64,000 bases of DNA. Origin: Brachymonas sp049977365 (GTDB taxonomy: Bacteria; Pseudomonadota; Gammaproteobacteria; Burkholderiales; Burkholderiaceae_C). The notes below the pieces were generated by a model. That model was not told the origin of the DNA and searched no databases. It saw only the letters and a program-made list of their open reading frames with translations. Positions 36,248 to 45,408 of this stretch are shown piece by piece. Position numbers and translations under genes: made by a program. The stretch's first letter is position 1. Each line of letters begins with the position of its first letter. The stretch spans positions 124,001 through 188,000 of the forward strand of contig NZ_JBNGEN010000003.1 in NCBI RefSeq assembly GCF_049977365.1, in the 5' to 3' direction.

Positions 36248-36817
36248 TCAGTAGCTGCGGCCGGCCTTGTAGAGGGCGTGGGCCTTGCGGTGCAGGGGGG
36301 CGGCTTCGGCCAGACGGGCCATGGCCGATCCGGCATGGGCGTGGGTGATGGCCAGACCGAGTGCATCGGCGGCATCGGTGCCGGGCAGGCCGCTGAGGTT
36401 GAGCAGGCGCCGCACCATTTCCTGAATCTGCGACTTGGCCGCCCGTCCGTGGCCTGCCACGGCTTTCTTCATCTGCAGGGCGGTGTATTCGGCCACCGGC
36501 AGTCCCTGCGAGACCAGGGCGGCCAGACAGGCGCCGCGGGCCTGGCCGAGCAGCAGGGTGGCCTGTGGATCGACGTTGACGAACACGATTTCGAGCGAGG
36601 CCACGTCCGGGCGGTACACCTGCACGGCCTCGCTCACGCCCTCGAACAGCAGCCGGATGCGGGCCGGCAGATCGCCGCGCTGGGGCATGTCGTCGGCCTG
36701 CTTCTTGGTGACGGTGCGCACCGTGCCGCTGGCCACATAGCGCAGGCGGGGGCCATCGGCCTCGATCACGCCGAAGCCGGTGGTCCGCAGGCCGGGGTCG
36801 ATGCCGAGGATGCGCAT
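36248..36817 (-). CDS. ruvC: Crossover junction endodeoxyribonuclease RuvC
   Basis: Resolves Holliday junctions with RuvAB. The 189-residue protein has the four acidic catalytic positions: Asp in MRILGIDPGLRTTGFGV, Glu in VASLEIVFVNVDP, and the DAADALGLAITHAH pair near residue ~145. The product ends with a typical basic tail. ATG 36817 matches the family start; an in-frame ATG at 36856 would overlap mtgA. ruvA and ruvB are not in this window. Confidence 0.95.
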   Translation of the reverse strand: MRILGIDPGLRTTGFGVIEADGPRLRYVASGTVRTVTKKQADDMPQRGDLPARIRLLFEGVSEAVQVYRPDVASLEIVFVNVDPQATLLLGQARGACLAALVSQGLPVAEYTALQMKKAVAGHGRAAKSQIQEMVRRLLNLSGLPGTDAADALGLAITHAHAGSAMARLAEAAPLHRKAHALYKAGRSY

Positions 36818-36836
36818 GGCAGGGCTGTCCAGGGCG

Positions 36837-37688
36837 TCAGCGCGGGATTTCGACATCGCCTTCGCGGGCGGCGATGACGCCGCTGCGGGAGGCCAGATAG
36901 CCGGAATCCAGGTTCTGCTCGAAGTAGCGGGGCCGGGGCAGCATGACGGCCAGCCGTGCCGCCTCGCGCGCGGTGAGGGCGCTGGCGGGCTTGTGGAAGT
37001 AGTAGCGTGCGGCGGCCTCGGCCCCGAACACGCCTTCGCCCCATTCGACGTTGTTGAGATAGATTTCGAGGATGCGGCGCTTGCCCAGCAGGATTTCGAG
37101 GTACTTGGTCAGCACCAGCTCCTGGCCCTTGCGGAACAGGTTGCGCTCGGTGGAGAGCAGCAGGTTCTTGGCCAGCTGCTGGCTGATGGTGGAGCCGCCC
37201 GCGATCTTGGGGGCCGGCATGGCGGGGGCCGAGGCGCCGCTGCCGCTGGCCGTGGCGCGCAGGCGTTCGCTCACCGGGCGGCCGTGCTTTTCGAGGCGCT
37301 CGATCTTCTTCTGGGCGCGTTCCTGGATCTGGCGCAGGCGGGCCTCGGCACGCTGGCGCTGGGCTTCGTTGCGGGCTTCGGCTTCGGCGTTGCGCGCGCG
37401 GGCTTCGCGGATGGCGTCCCACTCGATGCCGTCGTGGTTCACGAAGTCGCTGTCTTCCGAGGCGACCACGGCGCGCTTGAGGTTGTCGGAGAGCTGCTCA
37501 TAGGGCACCCACTGCTGGGCCCAGGACCATTTGCCGTCCCCGATGACGCGCAGCACCTCGGAACGCTGCAGGGCGGTGGATTCGGGGTCGACCACGCGCA
37601 TGAGGGCAATGCGTGCCAGAAAGTAGACCTGCAGCAGCACGGCGGCCAGCACGATCCAGCCGAGGTTGCGTCCCAGCCGGCGCATCAT
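36837..37688 (-). CDS. mtgA: Monofunctional biosynthetic peptidoglycan transglycosylase
   Basis: GT51 glycosyltransferase that polymerises lipid II. 283 residues; one N-terminal TM (~residues 10-28), then the GT51 domain: RAVVASEDSDFVNHDG (catalytic Glu), GGSTISQQLAKNLLLS, KYLEILLGKRRILEIYLNNV and EWGEGVFGAEAAARYYF. Unusual is a ~60-residue Arg/Glu/Ala/Gln-rich insertion (about 97-160) between the first two motifs, where E. coli has ~15 residues. ATG 37688 overlaps the aroE stop by 4 nt, with an adjacent in-frame ATG at 37685. Confidence 0.93.
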   Translation of the reverse strand: MMRRLGRNLGWIVLAAVLLQVYFLARIALMRVVDPESTALQRSEVLRVIGDGKWSWAQQWVPYEQLSDNLKRAVVASEDSDFVNHDGIEWDAIREARARNAEAEARNEAQRQRAEARLRQIQERAQKKIERLEKHGRPVSERLRATASGSGASAPAMPAPKIAGGSTISQQLAKNLLLSTERNLFRKGQELVLTKYLEILLGKRRILEIYLNNVEWGEGVFGAEAAARYYFHKPASALTAREAARLAVMLPRPRYFEQNLDSGYLASRSGVIAAREGDVEIPR

Positions 37689-38629
37689 GGCCGGAGCTCC
37701 CCGTCCAGCGTGGCGCGCAGTTCCGCAAGCACGGGGCCGGTATCGGGGCGCACACCGCGCCACAGCGCAAAGGCTTCGGCTGCCTGTTCGACCAGCATGC
37801 CCAGGCCGTCGCGCACCGTGGCGCCGAGCCCGGCAGCAGCATCGAGGAAGGGGGCAGCGGCGGGACCGTACATCATGTCGTACACCAGCGCTCCCGGCAC
37901 CAGACAGGCAGGGCGCAGACGCAGCGGCGCTCCGCCAAGGCTGGTGCTGGTGGCGTTGACGATCACGTCGAAGGAAGCCGGCAGGGGCGATGCGGGATCG
38001 GTGGGACCGGCGGTCACGGCATCGAGCCCGGAGAGGGTGAGGGCCACCCCGTGTCGGGCGGCGACCTGTGCGTGCTGGACGACCAGGCGATCGGCCTTGC
38101 CGAGGCTGCGGTTGGCGACGACGATGGCTGCGGGCCGCTCGGCGATCAGGGCGCCGAGCACGCCGGCCGAGGCGCCGCCCGCCCCCAGCACGAGGATGCG
38201 GCGTCCCGCCAGCGGCAGGGCGGCGTTGTGGGTGATGTCGCGCACCAGACCGGCGCCGTCGGTGTTGTCGGCATGGAGCGTGACGCTCCCCTGGGGTGTG
38301 TGGCGCCACATGAGCGTGTTGGCTGCCTGCGCCAGTGTGGCGCGTTCGCTGTGCGTGGTGGCGAGGGCGTGGGCCTCGAACTTGAACGGCACCGTGACGT
38401 TGACGCCGCCATAGCCTTCGAGGTGCAGGCGGTCGAGCGTGGCGGCAAAGCCGTCGAGCGGGCTGTCGATGGCCGTGTAGGTGAGGTCCTGTCCGGTCTG
38501 CCGCGCAAAGGCGGCGTGGATCCAGGGAGAGCGGCTGTGCCCGATCGGGTGGCCGATCACGCCATAGCGTGCCGGAACGGCAGGGTGTCGGGGCGGGAAG
38601 GAGTCGGAAGGCGTCTGGAGGGCGGACAT
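37685..38629 (-). CDS. aroE: Shikimate dehydrogenase
   Basis: NADP-dependent reduction of 3-dehydroshikimate in aromatic amino acid synthesis. 314 residues, ~40 longer than E. coli. YGVIGHPIGHSRSPWIHAAF (substrate serines), NVTVPFKFEAH (catalytic Lys), NTDGAGLVRD (Asp) and the Rossmann motif VLGAGGASAGVLGAL, then VANRSLGKAD are present. Start ATG 38629 has AAAGGA just upstream; an in-frame ATG at 38677 lacks one. Its stop overlaps mtgA. Confidence 0.95.
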   Translation of the reverse strand: MSALQTPSDSFPPRHPAVPARYGVIGHPIGHSRSPWIHAAFARQTGQDLTYTAIDSPLDGFAATLDRLHLEGYGGVNVTVPFKFEAHALATTHSERATLAQAANTLMWRHTPQGSVTLHADNTDGAGLVRDITHNAALPLAGRRILVLGAGGASAGVLGALIAERPAAIVVANRSLGKADRLVVQHAQVAARHGVALTLSGLDAVTAGPTDPASPLPASFDVIVNATSTSLGGAPLRLRPACLVPGALVYDMMYGPAAAPFLDAAAGLGATVRDGLGMLVEQAAEAFALWRGVRPDTGPVLAELRATLDGELRP

Positions 38630-38648
38630 GGGCGTCCTTTCGGGACTG

Positions 38649-39581
38649 TCACGGAGCAGGCGCGGCAGCAGGCGCATTGGCCTGCGGCAGCTTGGGCGGG
38701 GCCGACAGGGCCGCCGCTGCGGCCGGCGTGCTGACGAAGTTGGCCTGCAGTGTGTTGTTGTGGGCGAAGTTGAAGCGCGACACGATGACCAGCTCGTCGG
38801 TGAAGTGGCGCAGCTCCTTGCCGAACTTGTCGAACGGGCCGGCCGAGATGGCGATGGCGCGGGCCTGGCGGTCGAGGGTGCGGTTGCCGGAGGACTGCAT
38901 CACCGTGGCGTCGAGTACGCGCCCGTCGTGGTTGACCGTGAGCATCAGGATGAGCTGGCCGTAGAGCTTCTGTCCGGCCTGCTCGGGGAAGTTGGAGGTG
39001 CCCTTGTCCTCGATCTTCTGCTTGAGGGTGTCGTAGTACAGGGCCTGCACGCCCTTCATGGTGGCGGGGCTGATGTAGCGCTTGCGGGGGCGGGCGTTTT
39101 CCTCGCGGATGCGGCGGTCGATCTCGGCGAGCAGGCGCGAGAGCTGCTGGCGCTTGAGCTGCTGTTCCTTCTCGGCCAGCGTGGTGGCCGGGTGGGCCGG
39201 ATCGGGGGCGGGCAGGTGGGCGATCTGCTGCTTGACCTGAGCGAGCAGGGCCATCTGCTGCTGCTGCATGGCGTCGATCTGGGCCTGTGCGGCCTGCAGG
39301 TCGTTGCCGTAGGAGTCCATGGCCGAAGGCGGCAGGGGGCTGGTCGCCATTCCGGTGGACTCTCCGCCGCCCGCCAGGTTGCTCTGTGCAATGGCCTGGG
39401 CCTTTTCGGGCGCCTCGTCGGACTTGGCGTTGACCAGGATCACTTCGAGCGGGGTGTCCTCGAACACGCGGTTGAAGCCCTCTGGATCGACGAATCGGAC
39501 CGTGAGCAGCACAGCGTGCAGCAGCACCGAGGCGCCCAGGGCGATCGCCAGCGGGTTCATGCGGGAAAGGGCAGCCTTCAT
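38649..39581 (-). CDS. TonB-like energy transducer / TonB C-terminal domain protein
   Basis: A 310-residue bitopic protein: N-terminal TM (~residues 10-27, PLAIALGASVLLHAVLLTVRF), an extended Gln/Ala-rich periplasmic coiled-coil region (QAAQAQIDAMQQQQMALLAQV; KEQQLKRQQLSRLLAEIDRR), then a TonB-type C-terminal domain (GQLILMLTVNHDGRVLDATV, SSGNRTLDRQARAIA). It lacks the long Pro-Lys/Pro-Glu linker of classical TonB, and no exbBD lies nearby, so the true role may differ. Start ATG 39581; an in-frame ATG at 39560. Next to aroE, as in other Burkholderiales. Confidence 0.85.
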   Translation of the reverse strand: MKAALSRMNPLAIALGASVLLHAVLLTVRFVDPEGFNRVFEDTPLEVILVNAKSDEAPEKAQAIAQSNLAGGGESTGMATSPLPPSAMDSYGNDLQAAQAQIDAMQQQQMALLAQVKQQIAHLPAPDPAHPATTLAEKEQQLKRQQLSRLLAEIDRRIREENARPRKRYISPATMKGVQALYYDTLKQKIEDKGTSNFPEQAGQKLYGQLILMLTVNHDGRVLDATVMQSSGNRTLDRQARAIAISAGPFDKFGKELRHFTDELVIVSRFNFAHNNTLQANFVSTPAAAAALSAPPKLPQANAPAAAPAP

Positions 39582-39702
39582 GCGGGGGGTGTCGGAAAAA
39601 ACCGGGGAAATAGGGATGATAAGGGATCGGGGCCGGGCGGACACAGGTGCAGGAGCGGTCGCGGCACGGGCGATGCGTGCCCGTGCTGCTGCGGCGCTGC
39701 GT

Positions 39703-41796
39703 TCAGCCGGCCGAAGCGCCGCTGTCGTCGGCAGCGGGATCGTTGACGTCCATGGCAATGGACAGCGGGCCTGCCGCCAGGGCGTCGTCCTCGCTCTCGC
39801 CGTCGCCGGCTTCTTCTTCCTCGCCCAGACGGGCGCCCGGTGCCTGCAGGTCGTCGAGCCGGGTGGTGACCACGCCGGTGACGTCGAGGGCCATGAGGTT
39901 GACCGTGCCCAGCCGCACGCGGACCTGGGCGTTGCGCGGCAGGCCATCGGTGCCGATGACCGAGATGACGAGGGGCAGGTCGTTGGCCCGCACCAGGCCG
40001 TCCTTGATCACGCTGGCATTGAGCTCCATCATGTCGTGGCGCAGGATGTGCTGCAGCGTCCAGAACCGTTCCATGCTGGCCTGATAGGCGTTGTAGCCGG
40101 AGTAGGCGGTGTCGAAGGCCGAGAGGATGCCGAACAGGGCGGCATCCTTGGGCTTGAAGGGGGCAGCCAGCGCCGCCGTGGTGCCGTGCCGGATGGCGGC
40201 GATGAGCTGCCACTGGTTGACCAGGTCGACATAGCGCCGCAGCGGAGAGGTGCTCCAGGCATAGCAGGGCACGCCGATGCCGGCGTGGGGCAGGGCCTTG
40301 GTGCTCATGCGCACCTTGACGCCCGGGGCCAGGGCGGCCTGGCTGCGGTAGATGCCCGGCACGCCGTGGTCGGCCAGCAGCCTGCCCCAGTGGTGGTTCA
40401 CCAGGATCATGGCCTCGGAGACGATCAGGTCGAGCGGTGCGCCGCGCTGGCGCACGGTGATGCGCACCTCCTCCTCGCCGGTGGGGGCGGTGTCCTTGAG
40501 GGCATCGTCGCGCAGCAGGCGGAAGGTGTAGTCGGGACGGTTGAAGTTCTCGGGCTTGCCGCGCACCATCTCGCGGCCGGCCTTGAGCGTCTGTGCGAGC
40601 CGCCACAGGAACCCCAGGGCGGCGCGGTGGCGCTGCAGGTCGGGGCGTTCGGCGGGCGTGTCGGCAGGAGCGGCCAGCCATTCGGGCGTGACCAGCGGGT
40701 CGAGCACGTCGAGCCGCAGGTTGTCGGCAATCGGCACGCGCTCCACCTGGCTGCGGGTGTCGAGCAGGGCCAGGGTGGATTCGTCGTAGGTGGCGTAGAA
40801 CGACAGGGCCGGGCGGGGCTGTCCCTCGCCGAGCGTGTAGTGGCGCACCACCTCGTCGGGCAGCATGGTGATCTTGTAGCCCGGCATGTAGACGGTGGAG
40901 AGCCGGTGGCGGGCCACGTTGTCGATGGCGTCGCCGGGCTGCACGGCCAGGCCGGGCGCCGCGATGTGCACGCCCAGCGTGACGCGGCCGGTGCCGAGTC
41001 CGGTCACGGACAGGGCATCGTCGATCTCGGTGGTGCTGGAGTCGTCGATCGAGAAGGCCTGCACGTCGGCGAGCGGCAGCCCGGAGTCGTCGATCCCGGG
41101 CGGGGTCAGCGTCGGGAAGCCGGTGCCGTGCGGGAAGAACTCGAACAGGAAGCGCTGCCAGTGGAACTCGTAGGGCGACGCAATGGCGCCCGCGCGCTGC
41201 AGCAGTTCCAGGGGCGGGAGCTGGGCCTGGCGAGCGGCCTGCACCACGGCCTTGTATTCGGGGGCGTTCTTGTCGGGGCGGAACAGGATGCGGTAGAGCT
41301 GCTCGCGCACCGGGGCCGGAGTGGCGCCGGCCACCAGCTCGGCAGCCCAGTCGTCGATCTGGGCCTGGATGCGCGCCTTCTTCTCGATGGCGGCAAGGGC
41401 CTGCTGCACGATCTCGGCCGGCGCCTTGCGGAAGCGGCCCTTGGCCCCTCCGGCGCGACGGAAGTAGTGCGGTGCCTCGAACAGCGCGAACAGCGTGGCC
41501 GCCTGCTGCACGGTGGTGGGGGGATCCTGGAAGTATTCGCGCGCGACGTCGACGAAGCTGAATTCCTGCTCGTCGGGGGCGAATTCCCACAGCAGCTGCA
41601 CATCCACCTCGCCCGCCATGGCACGGGCCTCGGTGAGCAGGGCGGCCGGGGCGGGCTTGTCGAACGTGAGCACGATGTGGGCCGTCTTGGCCTTGACGCG
41701 CTTGCCGCTGTCGAGCTCGATCTGGGCGCTGGTGTCGGTCTGGGAGAGGATGCGGCCGGCGTGGTATTTGCCGGCGTCTTCGAACAATGCAAACAT
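39703..41796 (-). CDS. RNB-domain exoribonuclease (RNase II-like)
   Basis: A 697-residue 3'-5' exoribonuclease of the RNase II/R family. The central RNB domain shows the acidic catalytic loop FSIDDSSTTEIDDALSVT, GRVTLGVHIAAPGLAVQPGD, STVYMPGYKITMLPDEVV and the signature YAWSTSPLRRYVDLVNQWQL. The N-terminal ~250 residues have a FALFEDAGKYHAGRIL start and winged-helix-like content; a C-terminal S1-like beta region follows. There is no basic RNase R tail. Start ATG 41796 (MFALFEDAG) is preferred over ATG 41814 because GACAAT lies between them. It is 121 bp upstream of the TonB-like gene. Confidence 0.9.
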   Translation of the reverse strand: MFALFEDAGKYHAGRILSQTDTSAQIELDSGKRVKAKTAHIVLTFDKPAPAALLTEARAMAGEVDVQLLWEFAPDEQEFSFVDVAREYFQDPPTTVQQAATLFALFEAPHYFRRAGGAKGRFRKAPAEIVQQALAAIEKKARIQAQIDDWAAELVAGATPAPVREQLYRILFRPDKNAPEYKAVVQAARQAQLPPLELLQRAGAIASPYEFHWQRFLFEFFPHGTGFPTLTPPGIDDSGLPLADVQAFSIDDSSTTEIDDALSVTGLGTGRVTLGVHIAAPGLAVQPGDAIDNVARHRLSTVYMPGYKITMLPDEVVRHYTLGEGQPRPALSFYATYDESTLALLDTRSQVERVPIADNLRLDVLDPLVTPEWLAAPADTPAERPDLQRHRAALGFLWRLAQTLKAGREMVRGKPENFNRPDYTFRLLRDDALKDTAPTGEEEVRITVRQRGAPLDLIVSEAMILVNHHWGRLLADHGVPGIYRSQAALAPGVKVRMSTKALPHAGIGVPCYAWSTSPLRRYVDLVNQWQLIAAIRHGTTAALAAPFKPKDAALFGILSAFDTAYSGYNAYQASMERFWTLQHILRHDMMELNASVIKDGLVRANDLPLVISVIGTDGLPRNAQVRVRLGTVNLMALDVTGVVTTRLDDLQAPGARLGEEEEAGDGESEDDALAAGPLSIAMDVNDPAADDSGASAG

Positions 41797-41833
41797 GGGG
41801 CGGTATTGTCCCATGTTTGGTGCGGCGGCAGGG

Positions 41834-42649
41834 CTATCCGCCTTCCTGCCGGCGGGCCAGATCCTGGAGGGTCATCTTGCGGCCCGCAATGCCGAGCTTG
41901 CGGCGTGCGTTCTGGATGATTTCGCGGATGTAGTGCACGCTCAGGTGCAGGTCGGCGGCGATGGTCTTGGGCGCCTGGCCGCGCACGTTGCGCAGGCACA
42001 CGTCGAGCTCGCGCCGGGTGAGGGGCGTCAGGCCCGCATGGTCCTGCGACACGGTGCGGGGCAGATGGGCCTCCTGCCAGCGGTGCAGCGGGCCCGGCAG
42101 CTCGAACTTGGCCCGCTCGCATTCGGCCGAGGAAAACGGGGTGTCGTCCGTCAGCCGGTACAGCGTGGCCCAGGCCAGGCCGTAGCTGCTCTCCAGTCCG
42201 GCGAGCATGAAGTGGCGGATGCCGTGGCGCACCAGATAGTCGTGCACGATGGCGCGGCTCAGGTCGGCCGAGGCGCGTCGACCCGCTGGAGACAGAGACG
42301 CTGCATCCGGTTCGGCGGGAGCGTAGTCGGCCGTGGAGACGGCCTGGGGCTCCCAGGGACAGTCCAGAAAGAACTGGGCCACCGAGTCATGCCGGGCGAC
42401 GGCGTCGTATTCGGCGACGAAGCTGGCGGGGAACCCCTGGAGGTGCAGGATGTCGTCGATGTGCACCAGGCCCTCGCAGGTGCGGTGTCCCCGGCCGATG
42501 AGCAGGGCATCGAAGGGAATGCGGCCGGCAATGGCGTGGACAACGGGAGCGAGCATGCGGTCAATCGAAAGAAGAATTTCGCCAGGTGTGATGGATTCAA
42601 GTGTAAGTATGAAGCGGTCAATGCCATCAGGCATTGAAACATTTTGCAT
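41834..42649 (-). CDS. Orphan LuxR-family transcriptional regulator
   Basis: A 271-residue regulator. The C-terminal ~65 residues form a GerE/LuxR helix-turn-helix: LTPLTRRELDVCLRNVRGQ-APKTIAADLHLSVHYIREII-QNARRKLGI. The N-terminal ~190 residues (FDALLIGRGHRT..., RHGIRHFMLAGLESSYGLAW) have no recognisable receiver aspartate or autoinducer-binding motif, so the signal is unknown. There is no LuxI synthase or sensor kinase nearby. The region around its start (42540-42660) is more A/T-rich than its neighbours. Start ATG 42649; ATG 42634 is also possible. Confidence 0.8.
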   Translation of the reverse strand: MQNVSMPDGIDRFILTLESITPGEILLSIDRMLAPVVHAIAGRIPFDALLIGRGHRTCEGLVHIDDILHLQGFPASFVAEYDAVARHDSVAQFFLDCPWEPQAVSTADYAPAEPDAASLSPAGRRASADLSRAIVHDYLVRHGIRHFMLAGLESSYGLAWATLYRLTDDTPFSSAECERAKFELPGPLHRWQEAHLPRTVSQDHAGLTPLTRRELDVCLRNVRGQAPKTIAADLHLSVHYIREIIQNARRKLGIAGRKMTLQDLARRQEGG

Positions 42650-42786
42650 CGATCTGTGAAATGAGACTTCCACGGCACGCCTGCCTGGGTGCCACGCCGT
42701 GGTGCGCCTGCATGATATGCGGCGGTGCAGCATGGGTGTGCAGGGGCTTTCCCGCAGCGCAGGGCGGGAAGGGCGCCCGAAGGCGG

Positions 42787-43437
42787 TCAGGGCCGTGCGC
42801 CCAAGCCCAGAAAGCCCATCACCTGCGGCAAGTGCCGTGCGTAGTCGCTGATCGCATGGTCGCCGCCGGGCAGCACATGCAGCTCGGCCCGGGCATGGCG
42901 CGCTGCCATTTCGCGCCAGTCGAGCACTTCGTCGCCCTGGCAGATGAGGGCACAGGCCGGCGCCAGCGTGCCTTCGGCCGCGCGACGGTGCTCGTCTGCG
43001 CGGGTCTCCCGGTCGATGGTCTGCAGCTCCCCGATGTATGCGGGCTGGAAGTAGAAGCGCTCCTCGGGCGCGTGCCAGAAGGTCTGTTCCCCCAGGTAGC
43101 GGGCGAGGTCGCGGGCCGGATCGACGGCGGGGTTGAGCAGCACCGCCCGCCATCTGCGCCGCGCTGCCAGGGCGGCGGCATAGAAGCCTCCCAGCGAGGA
43201 GCCCATGACGGCGCTGTGCGGCTGCGGCCAGTCGGCCGTGGCCGCGAGCAGCTGGGCCATGGCCTCGGCAGGCGACGGGGGGAGCTGGGGGCACAGCCAC
43301 GTCACGTCGGGGTGGTGGCGTTGCATCCAGTCATGCGTCAGGGTGGCCTTGGCCGAGCGGGGCGAGGAGCGGAACCCGTGCAGGTACAGCACATGGGTGA
43401 TGTCGGGCAACGCGGTCACGGGGGCTGCCATGCTCAT
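42787..43437 (-). CDS. YqiA/YcfP-family alpha/beta hydrolase
   Basis: A 216-residue esterase-like protein. LYLHGFRSSPRSAKATL carries the oxyanion-type HGF motif, VMGSSLGGFYAAALA the nucleophile Ser in GxSxG, QGDEVLDWREM the Asp and GGDHAISDYARHL the His of the catalytic triad. The family hydrolyses short acyl esters; the physiological substrate is unknown. ATG 43437 overlaps the stop of the M61 peptidase gene by 4 nt, so the two are probably co-translated. Confidence 0.9.
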   Translation of the reverse strand: MSMAAPVTALPDITHVLYLHGFRSSPRSAKATLTHDWMQRHHPDVTWLCPQLPPSPAEAMAQLLAATADWPQPHSAVMGSSLGGFYAAALAARRRWRAVLLNPAVDPARDLARYLGEQTFWHAPEERFYFQPAYIGELQTIDRETRADEHRRAAEGTLAPACALICQGDEVLDWREMAARHARAELHVLPGGDHAISDYARHLPQVMGFLGLGARP

Positions 43438-45299
43438 GCCCAGGGCCAGTGCTTGTGGGCGCGGTTGCCCGGCGGACGTGAGAAGCCGAGCTTCCACTGC
43501 TGCACGGTGGTGGCCGGCAGGCCCAGGGGCAGACGCAGGAGGCGGCGATCCCGAGCCACCAGCGCCGTGACTTCGCGCAGGCCGGAGGGGCCGGGCGGAG
43601 GCAGCAGGGCCTCCACGTCGGCCAGTGTGGCCACGCGCCACGCGCCATGGCTGCCGGGCAGGGGGTCGGGCAGCTCCACTCCGAGCCACTCGTCGCCCGG
43701 TGCCATGCCGGCGGCTTCGGCCACGCCCCCGCGCAGCACGGTCTGGATCTGGATGCCGGCCGGGCCTTCCTGACAGCGCAGGCCCCACTGGCGCGGCAGC
43801 GACGCCGCGCTGCGCAGAATCCGCACGCCGTGCAGGGAGAGCAGCTTCTCGACCGGCAGTTCGGCCGTGCCGTGGACCCACTGGCGCAGTTCGCGCGCGA
43901 AGCTGCGGCCGCCCACGGTTTCCAGCGCGTCGGCCACGTCGGCTTCGGTGAGGCCCTTCTGCGTGTGGCCCTGCGGGCAGCAGCGCTGCCAGAGCAGGCG
44001 CATCACGTCGTCGAGCGAGGCATGGCCTTCCTCGCGCAGGGTGAGGTCCAGGCACAGGGCGACCAGGGCGCCCTTGGTGTAGTAGCTCACGGTGGCGTTG
44101 GGGGTGTGCTCGTCCGGGCGGTAGTACTTGATCCAGGCATCGCGGCTGGCATCGGCCACGCTCTGCACATGGCGCCCGGGGGTGGCGCGCACCTGCTCGA
44201 TGGCGCGATCGAGCTGGCGCAGGTAGGTGGCCGCGTCGATGCAGCCGGCGCGCAGCAGGAGCAGGTCGTCGTAGTAGCTCGTGATGCCCTCGAAGAACCA
44301 CAGCAAGCTGGTGTAGTTTTCCTGCGTGTAGTCGTAGGGCAGCAGATCGGCCGGGCGCAGGCGCTTGACGTTCCAGGCGTGGAAATACTCGTGGCTGATG
44401 AGCCCGAGCAGGGTGGTGTAGTCGTCGCCGGGGCGCACGCCGGGTCGCGGCAGAGTCTTGCGGCTGGCAATCAGGGCCGTGCTGGCGCTGTGCTCCAACC
44501 CGCCGTAGCCGTCCTGCACGGTGTGGAGCAGGAACAGGTAATGGTCGAAGGGAGCCATGTCGGGCGAGGGCTGGGCATCGGCGTCCGGGGGCGTGCCGCC
44601 GTGCCAGAACCGCATTTCTGCCTCGCAGATGCGGCGCGTATCGGCGAGCAGGCGGTCAGCATCGAACGAGGGCGGCGGCTGGCTGATGACGAGACGGTGG
44701 GGAATGCCGTGGGCCGTGAAACTCCCGCTCCAGAAACTGCCCAGCTCCACGGGGCTGTCGGCCAGCGAGTCGTAGTCCGGGGCCGCATAGCATCCCAGGC
44801 CGCGGGCATCCACCTCCTGCGCCGGCAGGGCGGTGGCCAGCTCCCACCCGGCCGGGGCCTCGGTCAGGGCCAGGACGTGGGGCAGGTGGGCATGCCCCTC
44901 GGCCTGCACGCACACGGCAGCCGGGTTGAAAAAGCAGCGTTCGGCATCGAGCCAGGCGGCGCGCACCGAGGCATCGTGCGCATACACGACATAGTGCACC
45001 TCCAGCGGCACCCCGGCCCGGCAGCTGACCTGCCAGCGGTGCTTGTCGAGTGCCGTCACCGGGCAGGTGCGCCCACTCTGGCGGGCCGTCATGCCCTGCA
45101 CGTGGCGGGCAAATTCGCGCACGAGGTAGCTGCCGGGAATCCAGACCGGCAGCATCAGCGTCTGGGTCGCCGATGGCTGCGCGATGGTGAGCGTGACCTG
45201 AAGCAGGTGCGTGTGCGGCTCGGGCAGGGCCACTGCATAGTGCAGGGCGGCGACAGCGGGCCCGGAGACCTGCGCGGAAGGGGAGGAGGGTGCAGACAT
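43434..45299 (-). CDS. M61 glycyl aminopeptidase family protein with PDZ domain
   Basis: A 621-residue M61 metallopeptidase: N-terminal beta domain (MLPVWIPGSYLVREFARHVQ), thermolysin-like core with the zinc site LISHEYFHAWNVKRLRP and the downstream Glu region WFFEGITSYYDDLLLLRAG, and a C-terminal PDZ-like domain (GIQIQTVLRGGVAEAAGMAPGDE). No signal peptide is predicted, so it is probably cytoplasmic. Start ATG 45299; TATTCT on the minus strand ends exactly 6 nt before it, suggesting a leaderless mRNA. An in-frame ATG at 45389 is possible but less likely. Confidence 0.92.
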   Translation of the reverse strand: MSAPSSPSAQVSGPAVAALHYAVALPEPHTHLLQVTLTIAQPSATQTLMLPVWIPGSYLVREFARHVQGMTARQSGRTCPVTALDKHRWQVSCRAGVPLEVHYVVYAHDASVRAAWLDAERCFFNPAAVCVQAEGHAHLPHVLALTEAPAGWELATALPAQEVDARGLGCYAAPDYDSLADSPVELGSFWSGSFTAHGIPHRLVISQPPPSFDADRLLADTRRICEAEMRFWHGGTPPDADAQPSPDMAPFDHYLFLLHTVQDGYGGLEHSASTALIASRKTLPRPGVRPGDDYTTLLGLISHEYFHAWNVKRLRPADLLPYDYTQENYTSLLWFFEGITSYYDDLLLLRAGCIDAATYLRQLDRAIEQVRATPGRHVQSVADASRDAWIKYYRPDEHTPNATVSYYTKGALVALCLDLTLREEGHASLDDVMRLLWQRCCPQGHTQKGLTEADVADALETVGGRSFARELRQWVHGTAELPVEKLLSLHGVRILRSAASLPRQWGLRCQEGPAGIQIQTVLRGGVAEAAGMAPGDEWLGVELPDPLPGSHGAWRVATLADVEALLPPPGPSGLREVTALVARDRRLLRLPLGLPATTVQQWKLGFSRPPGNRAHKHWPWA

Positions 45300-45305
45300 G
45301 GGGCA

Positions 45306-45311
45306 AGAATA
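45306..45311 (-). promoter_or_regulatory. -10-like TATTCT before the M61 peptidase gene
   Basis: Minus-strand TATTCT with 6 nt to ATG 45299, the same geometry as lpxC and dapF. No -35 is convincing. Confidence 0.35.
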
Positions 45312-45408
45312 CCCGACTTCCCTGCATCGAACTGCCGTCCCTGGCATGCACCCCGGGTGCAGAAACCGCAGGAACTCCATGCGGCGCACGGGGCTGTGGG
45401 GCGAGGGC

